From: Oscillospiraceae bacterium | GTDB lineage: Bacteria > Bacillota > Clostridia > Oscillospirales > Ruminococcaceae | Reading direction: 5' to 3' | DNA: 13,403 nt | Assembly: GCA_018055565.1 (NCBI GenBank) | Contig: JAGPHI010000005.1 | Location: 1 to 13,403, forward strand | In this document: positions 6,714 to 12,658 of the stretch, in pieces | How the letters are laid out: each line of letters opens with the position of its first letter | How positions within the stretch are numbered: the first letter of the stretch is position 1 | The notes under the pieces: model-generated | What the model was told of the DNA's origin: nothing | Seen by the model: the letters and a program-made list of their open reading frames with translations, nothing else | Database searches by the model: none | Program-made: the position numbers and the translations under genes

Positions 6714-6832
6714 GCGCGGCTTTTGCACAGGCGCTCATTTTTTTGCCAATGGGCGCGGCGCACTTTGCGTGTGCATGGATACGGCGCTTGCTTTGCCCAT
6801 TACGGCAAAAGATATAAAGGAATGGTGACTCT

Positions 6833-7516
6833 ATGATTCAACTGCACGGTGTAAGAAAAGAGTATCCGGGCGGCATTGTCGCTTTAAAGGATGTAAATAT
6901 TGATATTAAAAAAGGCGAATTTGTGTTTGTGCTTGGGCATTCGGGCGCGGGCAAAAGCACCTTTTTAAAGCTGATATTGCGCGAAGAGGTTGCCAGCGCG
7001 GGCACCGTTATTGTGAACGGGCACGATTTGGGCAAAATCCGCCAGCGCGATATCCCTTATATGCGCCGTGGGCTGGGCGTGGTGTTTCAGGATTTTCGCC
7101 TGATACCCACAATGACGGCCTACGAAAACGTGGCGTTTGCCATGCGCGTTACCAATATCCCCGAAAAAGAAATTAAGCGCCGCGTGCCCTATGTATTGGG
7201 GCTTGTGGGGCTTTCCAATAAAGCGCACAGCTTGCCGCAAGAGCTTTCGGGCGGCGAGCAGCAGCGCATCGCGCTGGCAAGAGCATTGGTGCATTCGCCC
7301 CAAATTATCATTGCGGACGAGCCCACCGGCAATATTGACCCCGAGCTATCCGTGGAAATGATGGAGCTTTTGCAGGCCATTAACAGTGTGGGCACCACCG
7401 TAGTGGTGGTTACCCATGAGCACGATTTGGCACATCGCTTTCATAAACGCATTATCACCATTGACCACGGCGAGGTTGTGCGTGATACAACCGGCAGGGA
7501 GGTGGCAAGATTATGA
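6833..7516 (+). CDS. ftsE: Cell division ATP-binding protein FtsE
   Basis: FtsE is the cytoplasmic ATPase of the FtsEX complex, which uses ATP binding and hydrolysis to switch peptidoglycan hydrolases on across the membrane. The 227-residue protein has all ABC motifs: Walker A GHSGAGKST (35-43), Q-loop VFQDF (Q86), signature LSGGEQQR (138-145), Walker B IIIADE with E163, and the H-loop H195. The segment VFQDFRLIPTMTAYENVAF is typical of FtsE. AAAGGA at 6816-6821 lies 11 nt before the ATG. It overlaps ftsX by 4 nt (ATGA), so the two are translated together. Confidence 0.97.
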   Translation: MIQLHGVRKEYPGGIVALKDVNIDIKKGEFVFVLGHSGAGKSTFLKLILREEVASAGTVIVNGHDLGKIRQRDIPYMRRGLGVVFQDFRLIPTMTAYENVAFAMRVTNIPEKEIKRRVPYVLGLVGLSNKAHSLPQELSGGEQQRIALARALVHSPQIIIADEPTGNIDPELSVEMMELLQAINSVGTTVVVVTHEHDLAHRFHKRIITIDHGEVVRDTTGREVARL

Positions 7517-8430
7517 CGTTTTCCAGTTTTCGATATTTAGTAAAGCAGGGTTGGCACAATATGATTGCCAACCGCCTGATGTCGTTTGCGTCGTTTGGCG
7601 TGTTGACGGCTTGCCTTGTTATCACGGGCGCGGCGCTTTTGCTTTCGGTAAATTTAAACAGCTATATGACGTATTTAGGCAGCCAAACCGCCGTGGAGGC
7701 GTTTTTGGAAGATACGGTGGATTCCCCTGCGCGCGATGCGCTGGAGGCGTCTATTAAAGCCATGCCCGAGCAATCGGAATATCTATATGTTTCCAAAGAG
7801 CAGGCCGTGATTGATTTGGGCAACGAAATGGAAGATATGAAGCCGGTTTTAGAGGAATATGCAGGGCCGAATAACCCTGGCAATCCGCTGCCCGCTTCGT
7901 TTCGTGTGTTTGCCAAAGACCCGCAAGACGTGCCCGCGCTTTCCAAAAAGCTGGCGGCGCTGCCGGGCGTGTATAAAGTAAAAACACCCACAGAGCTTGC
8001 CACGGTGCTGGCAAATATGAAAACCATTGTCAATTTTGCGGGCTGGGGCATTATCGCTTCGCTGGCTGTAGTAAGCGTGGTGGTTATCAGCAATACCATT
8101 CGCCTCACGGTGTTTGCGCGGCGCAAAGAAATTAATATCATGAAATTTGTTGGCGCCACAAACGGCTTTATCCGCCTGCCCTTTTTTGTGGAGGGCGTTA
8201 CGGTGGGCGTGGTGGCGGGCGCAGTATCGTCTATGATCGTGCTGGGCACGTATAGCGCGATTTTGCGGTATCTTACAACGCCCGATGCCGCATGGCTCAG
8301 CTTTTTTACGCAGTCGATTTTGCCTGTTACCGCGGTGTGGCCCATGATTGTGGCCAGCTTTATCGTGTTTGGGGTGTTTATCGGCAGCATCGGCACCACA
8401 TCCAGCATTCGCAAACACTTAAAAGTGTAA
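7513..8430 (+). CDS. ftsX: Cell division membrane protein FtsX
   Basis: FtsX is the membrane half of FtsEX. The 305-residue protein has four predicted spans at about 24-46, 172-194, 224-250 and 273-295, and a large extracytoplasmic loop (47-170) that in studied species binds the coiled-coil part of a peptidoglycan hydrolase. Conserved family blocks are NPLPASFRV (124-132), RRKEINIMKFVGAT (203-216) and FFVEG (224-228). The start codon lies within the ftsE stop (ATGA). The two genes immediately downstream encode coiled-coil M23 peptidases, its likely partners. Length and topology are normal for the family. Confidence 0.97.
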   Translation: MTFSSFRYLVKQGWHNMIANRLMSFASFGVLTACLVITGAALLLSVNLNSYMTYLGSQTAVEAFLEDTVDSPARDALEASIKAMPEQSEYLYVSKEQAVIDLGNEMEDMKPVLEEYAGPNNPGNPLPASFRVFAKDPQDVPALSKKLAALPGVYKVKTPTELATVLANMKTIVNFAGWGIIASLAVVSVVVISNTIRLTVFARRKEINIMKFVGATNGFIRLPFFVEGVTVGVVAGAVSSMIVLGTYSAILRYLTTPDAAWLSFFTQSILPVTAVWPMIVASFIVFGVFIGSIGTTSSIRKHLKV

Positions 8431-8445
8431 AACGCGTTTACAAGC

Positions 8446-8457
8446 ATCAACGTTGAT
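8446..8457. repeat. 12-bp palindrome between ftsX and the first M23 gene
   Basis: ATCAACGTTGAT is a perfect 12-bp palindrome, 16 nt upstream of the GGAGG of the next gene. It is preceded by AACGCGTT (8431-8438) and by ACACTT-AA-AAGTGT (8415-8428), which spans the ftsX stop. Three palindromes in 43 bp could be a binding site or small RNA hairpins; none has a T-tract. Confidence 0.35.
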
Positions 8458-8482
8458 TAACCTGTGCACTATGGAGGCATGT

Positions 8483-9667
8483 ATGACTGTAAAAAATATA
8501 CTGCGTAAACTGCGCAGGCCCGCGCGCTTTGCGCTTTCTATTACGCTTTGTGTGGCACTGCTGCTTTCAGGCGGCGCGGGCCGTCTTTTGACCACCGCAA
8601 ACGCCGAAACACTTTCGGAAAAGGTGCAGCGCCTTGAAAAAGAAAAGCTGGCGCTGGAAGCGGAAATCAAAGAAAACGGCACAGACATCAAAAAAGCGCA
8701 GGCCACCAAAAATGCCTATGCCAAAAAAGCCGAGGTGGAGCGCCAGCAGCTGGAGCTTATCGGCGCAAGCATCGAGGCCACGCAAGCGGCGCTGAACGAA
8801 AAAATGCTGGAAATTGAACAAAAGATTTTAGAGATACAAGGCACAAAAGATCGGTTTGAAACGCGCATTACCACAATTTATATGAATAAAGACCGTTCGG
8901 GTTTGTCCACACTTTTAGCGGTAAAAGATTTTTCGGAATTTTTGCGCGTATCCGAGAATTTGCAGGCGATTGCCAAGCACGACACCGAGCTTTTGGCCCT
9001 TCTGCGCGAGCAGCAGGCTGCGCTGGAGGTCATGCGCGCTAATATAGAGGCGGACCTTGCAAGCCTAGAGACGCAAAAGGCCGAGCGCGAGCGCTTAAAG
9101 GCGCAATACGAGCAAAGCATGCTGAAGGCGCAAAAAGAGGCCGACGCGGCGGCTGCCGAAAAGGCGGCGAACGAGGCGAGCTACGCCAACCTTTTGCCCC
9201 AATACGAAGCGGCACTGCGCGAATGGGAGGCGTGGGTGGCACAGGATTCGCAAGGTGGCGAGTTTGTAGGCGGCGAATTTTTATGGCCTGTGCCGGGATA
9301 TACGAGCATTTCCTCGGGCTTTGGCGAAAAACGTTTGATTTATGGCAAGTGGGATATTCATCGTGGTATCGATATTCCCGCACCCGCAGGCAAGCCCGTT
9401 TATGCGGCAGCCACGGGCAAGGTGTCTACGCTTGGCCATCACTGGACTTATGGCAAATGCGTGAAGATTTCGCACGGCGGTGGCGTGGTGTCGGTGTATG
9501 CGCACATGTCGGCCATTGCGGCGGGCTTTTCGGACGGCGACACCGTTACCAAAGGCCAGCTAATTGGCTATGTAGGCTCTACGGGCAATTCCACGGGCAA
9601 TCATTTGCATTTTGAGGTGGATAAAAACGGTGTAGCTGTGAATCCTTACGGGTATTTAAAGGGATAG
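8483..9667 (+). CDS. Coiled-coil M23 peptidoglycan endopeptidase (paralogue 1)
   Basis: This secreted enzyme should cut peptide bridges in peptidoglycan. It has 394 residues: a signal peptide with basic start, hydrophobic core and a cleavage site after ANA (39-41); a long coiled coil with a turn (about 42-255); and a C-terminal LytM/M23 domain (about 262-394). Zinc and catalytic residues are complete: H293-x3-D297, H341 in YAHMS, and H374-L-H376. The turn region FETRITTIYMNKDRSG to HDTELLALL (about 124-174) corresponds to the tip that contacts FtsX in related hydrolases. The start at 8483 is 5 nt after GGAGG (8473-8477); the upstream in-frame ATGs at 8453 and 8471 precede or contain this site. 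It follows ftsX by 52 nt and should be FtsEX-controlled. Unlike E. coli EnvC, it keeps its active site. Confidence 0.93.
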   Translation: MTVKNILRKLRRPARFALSITLCVALLLSGGAGRLLTTANAETLSEKVQRLEKEKLALEAEIKENGTDIKKAQATKNAYAKKAEVERQQLELIGASIEATQAALNEKMLEIEQKILEIQGTKDRFETRITTIYMNKDRSGLSTLLAVKDFSEFLRVSENLQAIAKHDTELLALLREQQAALEVMRANIEADLASLETQKAERERLKAQYEQSMLKAQKEADAAAAEKAANEASYANLLPQYEAALREWEAWVAQDSQGGEFVGGEFLWPVPGYTSISSGFGEKRLIYGKWDIHRGIDIPAPAGKPVYAAATGKVSTLGHHWTYGKCVKISHGGGVVSVYAHMSAIAAGFSDGDTVTKGQLIGYVGSTGNSTGNHLHFEVDKNGVAVNPYGYLKG

Positions 9668-9707
9668 CGCTTTCATCAAGAAACGCTTTCCGAAAGGTAG
9701 TGCCAGT

Positions 9708-10844
9708 ATGAAACGACAAGCAGGGGCGCGGATTTTCAGCGTGGCGCTAACGCTTTTGTTAACGGTGAGCATTGCTGTGCCGCGCTTTGCAACAGCGCGC
9801 GCCGAAACACCGAAGGAAAAGCTGGATCGCATCACCGCGGCTTTGCAGGTAACCAAAAGCGAGATTGCCAAAAGCGAAAAGGATATCCAAAAGGCGGCCG
9901 CAACCCAGCAGGCCTACGCCGAAAAGGCAGAGCTGGAGCGACAGGCGCTGGAAATCCTGACGCAGCAGATTGCCGATGCGGAAAGTGCGCTGCAAATAAA
10001 GCAAGAGGAAATCGCGGCCAAAATTGCGGATATTGAACACAATAAGGCGTTATTTGAAACGCGCATTGTAACCATTTATGAAAATAAAGATCGGTCGGGG
10101 CTTGCCACGCTTTTAGCCGTGCAGGATTTTTCAGAGCTATTGCGCGTATCGGAGGATTTGCAGGCGATTGCTAAGCACGACACCGAGCTGATTGCGCTTT
10201 TGCATACCCAGCAAATTGAGTTGGAAGCCCTAGCTGTGCAAATGCAAACGCAGCTAGACGCATTAAATGCGCAAAAGGCAGAAAGCGAACGCCTAAAGGC
10301 CGAATATGAACACAGCATGCTTCAAGCAAAGCAGGCAAAGGATGCGGCCGAGGCGAAAAAGGCCAGCGCCGAAATCACAAAAGAACAGCAGACTGCGGCG
10401 CAGGCGGCCGCGATGCGGGAATGGGAAGCGTGGGTGGCAAAGGATACGCAGGGCGGTGCCTTTGTGGGCGGCGTGTTTGCATGGCCTTTGCCGGGGCGCT
10501 ATTCTGTTAGCTCTGGCTTTGGCGAGCGCGCGGATAATCACCGCGGCATTGATATCCCAGCGCCTATCGGCACGGCAATTTACGCCGCGGCAGACGGCAC
10601 GGTGTCTACAGCGGCGCATTCGTCCTATGGCGTTTGCGTAAAGATTTCGCACGGCGGGGGCGTGGTGTCGGTGTATGGGCACATGTCGGCGCGCGCCGCA
10701 GGCATTGTTGATGGGGCTGTGGTCAGCAAAGGGCAGCTGCTGGGATATGTGGGTTTAACGGGTGTCACCACGGGGCCACATCTGCATTTTGAGGTGGATG
10801 TGAACGGCGGCGCGGTAAACCCCTATACATATCTACAGGGTTAG
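9708..10844 (+). CDS. Coiled-coil M23 peptidoglycan endopeptidase (paralogue 2)
   Basis: A second copy of the preceding gene, 40 nt downstream. The 378 residues have the same plan: signal peptide with likely cleavage after ARA (30-32), long coiled coil (about 33-245), M23 domain (about 255-378). Catalytic residues are intact: H278-x3-D282, H325 in YGHMS, H358-L-H360. In the coiled-coil tip (115-165) I count 43 of 51 residues identical to paralogue 1, while the flanking helices and signal peptide differ far more. Before the first zinc histidine it has a shorter loop (ERADNH) than paralogue 1 (EKRLIYGKWDIH). AAAGG at 9693-9697 is 10 nt before the ATG. Both copies probably arose by tandem duplication and may compete for FtsX or act at different sites or times. 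Confidence 0.92.
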   Translation: MKRQAGARIFSVALTLLLTVSIAVPRFATARAETPKEKLDRITAALQVTKSEIAKSEKDIQKAAATQQAYAEKAELERQALEILTQQIADAESALQIKQEEIAAKIADIEHNKALFETRIVTIYENKDRSGLATLLAVQDFSELLRVSEDLQAIAKHDTELIALLHTQQIELEALAVQMQTQLDALNAQKAESERLKAEYEHSMLQAKQAKDAAEAKKASAEITKEQQTAAQAAAMREWEAWVAKDTQGGAFVGGVFAWPLPGRYSVSSGFGERADNHRGIDIPAPIGTAIYAAADGTVSTAAHSSYGVCVKISHGGGVVSVYGHMSARAAGIVDGAVVSKGQLLGYVGLTGVTTGPHLHFEVDVNGGAVNPYTYLQG

Positions 10845-10853
10845 TGGTATAAT
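10824..10853 (+). promoter_or_regulatory. Predicted internal promoter for the small peptide and S41 gene
   Basis: An extended -10, TGGTATAAT (10845-10853, perfect TGnTATAAT), begins one base after the stop codon of the second M23 gene. A fair -35, TATACA (10824-10829), lies 18 bp upstream inside the gene. This would start transcription near 10860 and let the last two genes be expressed apart from ftsEX. Confidence 0.55.
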
Positions 10854-10990
10854 AAGAAAATAGCGTTTTGCCCGATTGCTGTGTGGCATGCCGCAAGGCA
10901 CCGCCAAAAGCACGGCCAAAGGCCGATGTGCAAAAATCTTGATAGAAAGCCAATCCCTGCGCAATATCGAAATGAAAGAAGGGCTCTGTA

Positions 10991-11092
10991 ATGTCCGGTC
11001 GCTCAAAGCTTGTGCGCTTCGCCTGTTTGGCCATTGCGCTTTTAATGTCTGCATCAGTGATTATTCCGCTGATTATACAGCTTACTTTTTAA
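10991..11092 (+). CDS. 33-aa single-span membrane peptide
   Basis: ATG 10991 opens a 33-codon frame ending TAA 11090-11092. AAGAAGGG (10976-10983) is 7 nt upstream, a strong Shine-Dalgarno. The peptide has a basic start (MSGRSKLVR), then about 22 uninterrupted hydrophobic residues (FACLAIALLMSASVII, then PLIIQLTF), which is the pattern of a small membrane protein with its N-terminus inside. There is no cleavage motif or second domain. It lies between the M23 paralogue 2 and the S41 peptidase, same strand, downstream of a predicted promoter. I do not recognise the family. Small membrane peptides often modulate membrane complexes, and FtsEX or the protease are the obvious neighbours, but this is only inference. 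The frame is too short for usual gene finders. Confidence 0.6.
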   Translation: MSGRSKLVRFACLAIALLMSASVIIPLIIQLTF

Positions 11093-11104
11093 TGTAGGAG
11101 AACA

Positions 11105-11130
11105 AGTTTGAAAGATTGCTCTTTCAAACT
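11105..11130 (+). other. Hairpin between the small peptide and S41 gene
   Basis: AGTTTGAAAG (11105-11114) and CTTTCAAACT (11121-11130) form a perfect 10-bp stem with a 6-nt loop, 12 nt after the small ORF. GGGTTTTGCGG follows, so the T-run is short and displaced. A second small stem (TTTTGCGG with CCGCCAAAA, about 11133-11155) follows. It could be a partial terminator or attenuator that lowers S41 expression relative to the peptide. No other feature is visible up to 11200. Confidence 0.4.
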
Positions 11131-11217
11131 GGGTTTTGCGGCTTTCCCGCCAAAACACGTTGGCGGCATGATCCCACGCGGATAAACAGCGCAATTCCCC
11201 AAGAAAGGAATGCTTAA

Positions 11218-12507
11218 ATGAATAAAAAAATATCGGTCAATTTAGCGGTTGCTATTGCCATTATCGCCATGACGGTTACCTTTTCTATCACCATGATTTT
11301 ATCGATGAAAATTTTTGATAAAACGGTATCTTCCGTGCGCGAAAAAGAGATTTTGTATAACAAACTTGCCGAAATTGATAAGCGCGTGCGCGCGGAATAT
11401 TACGGCACCATTTCCGATGAAACGCTGTTTGATATGATCAGCGTGGGTTATATGGCGGGCATCGGTGACGGCAAAAACGCAAAATATTATACGGCCAAGC
11501 AATATGCCGAGCTTTTGGATATCCAAGACGGCAAGGTGGTGGGCGTGGGCGTAGAGGTTATCAAGCAGGGTAACAGCTATGCGCGCGTCATCGAGGTGTA
11601 TCCCGATTCACCTGCGGCGCTTGCAGGCATCCAGAAAAATTTTACGATAACAAAAATTGGCGACATCGACGTGAAGCCCTTAACGCTAGAGCAGATTCAA
11701 ACACTTTTGCGCGGGGAGCAAGGCACCGAGCTGAGCCTTACGTATTTAGACGCAATGGGTGCCGAGCAGCCGCCTATCATGCTGCGCCGCACACCGTTTG
11801 AGCGCAAGAGCGTGGAATATCTTTTGCCAGAGGGCAAAACCACTGGCTATGTAAAAATTACTTCGTTTAACAATAAAACGGCTGCCGAACTGGACGGCGC
11901 AGTGAGCGAGCTGAGAAAGCAGGGGGCAACCTCGCTGGTGTTCGACGTGCGCAATAACGAGGGTGGCCTTTTGGACGGCGTTGTCAGCACCATCGACGTT
12001 TTGTGCCCCGAGGGCGCAATCGGCAGCACCGAGGACAATAATGGCGAGGTGCGCAGCTTGGGGCTTTCTGATGCATCAGAGGTCGATTTGCCAATGGTGG
12101 TACTAACAAACGGTAAAACCGCCAGCGCAGCCGAGCTTTTCGCCAGCGCCATTCGGGATTTTGGCAAGGGCAAAATTGTTGGCACGAAAACCTACGGCAA
12201 GGGCACCGTGCAATGTGCACCGCAGCGCTTGTCGGATTCTTCGGCGATTAGCTTTACCACAGGCAAGCTTTTAACGGCCAAAGGCGAAAGCTTTGACGGC
12301 GTGGGCATTGTGCCGGATGAAGAAATTGCCCTAAAGCCCGAAGAAGAGCAAAATTTTTACGATTTAACGCCGCAAACCGATTCGCAAATTGCGCGCGCAT
12401 TTGAAGTGGCACAAAGCATGCTGATTAAAAACGGCGTTGTTACGCCGCCTGCACCCGCCACAAGCACACCAGCGGCCCCCAGCGAAAGCGCACCTGCGGC
12501 GCAATAA
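11218..12507 (+). CDS. S41 family C-terminal processing peptidase (Ctp/CtpB-like)
   Basis: This is a serine protease of the tail-specific type, anchored outside the cytoplasmic membrane, that trims or degrades extracytoplasmic proteins. The 429 residues show a membrane anchor (about 8-30), a helical segment, a PDZ domain (about 105-185, GVGVEV and SPAALAGI), and the S41 core. The Ser-Lys dyad is present: S303 in NGKTASAAE and K328 in TYGKGTVQ, 25 residues apart as in known members. The usual RNNPGG reads RNNEGG (245-250). A Pro/Ser/Ala-rich tail (409-429) ends the protein. AAGAAAGGA (11201-11209) is 8 nt before the ATG. Its place after ftsEX and hydrolases matches the ftsEX-ctp neighbourhood of other Firmicutes. 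In Pseudomonas and E. coli, related proteases degrade peptidoglycan hydrolases, so the adjacent M23 enzymes are candidate substrates. Confidence 0.95.
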   Translation: MNKKISVNLAVAIAIIAMTVTFSITMILSMKIFDKTVSSVREKEILYNKLAEIDKRVRAEYYGTISDETLFDMISVGYMAGIGDGKNAKYYTAKQYAELLDIQDGKVVGVGVEVIKQGNSYARVIEVYPDSPAALAGIQKNFTITKIGDIDVKPLTLEQIQTLLRGEQGTELSLTYLDAMGAEQPPIMLRRTPFERKSVEYLLPEGKTTGYVKITSFNNKTAAELDGAVSELRKQGATSLVFDVRNNEGGLLDGVVSTIDVLCPEGAIGSTEDNNGEVRSLGLSDASEVDLPMVVLTNGKTASAAELFASAIRDFGKGKIVGTKTYGKGTVQCAPQRLSDSSAISFTTGKLLTAKGESFDGVGIVPDEEIALKPEEEQNFYDLTPQTDSQIARAFEVAQSMLIKNGVVTPPAPATSTPAAPSESAPAAQ

Positions 12508-12544
12508 AGCACACAAGCGCAAAGCCATTCATCCGTAAATACGC

Positions 12545-12590
12545 GCCGCCCCTTGCAAAGCGATGCTTTACAAAGGGGCGCTGCCTTTTT
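12545..12590 (+). terminator. Rho-independent terminator after the S41 gene
   Basis: GCCGCCCCTTGCAAAGC (12545-12561) pairs with GCTTTACAAAGGGGCGC (12565-12581) around a 3-nt GAT loop, with one bulge per arm and one mismatch or wobble. TGCCTTTTT follows to 12590. It is 38 nt after the S41 stop and should end the ftsEX-hydrolase transcript before rsmA. Confidence 0.85.
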
Positions 12591-12658
12591 GTGCCATGCA
12601 TAGTAAAGCGCGGCAAAGATAAGCGGTGCCAATCGCCCAAGAAAGATAGGGTTTAACA

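Noticed and set aside
6788..6818. TTGCTT and TATAAA as a promoter for ftsE
   Set aside because: The -10 would overlap the ftsE Shine-Dalgarno (6816-6821), so the transcript would start after the ribosome site; the spacer is also 19 bp.
7662..8450. 262-aa frame on the minus strand opposite ftsX
   Set aside because: FtsX is certain in this stretch; the antisense frame has no motifs and no supporting start signal.
9686..9696. CTTTCCGAAAG palindrome before the second M23 gene
   Set aside because: Only four pairs remain if a usable loop is left; too weak to call a regulatory hairpin.
10876..11097. 73-aa plus-strand frame upstream of the S41 gene
   Set aside because: No ribosome site at its ATG and no coherent protein pattern; it overlaps the better-supported 33-aa peptide in another frame.
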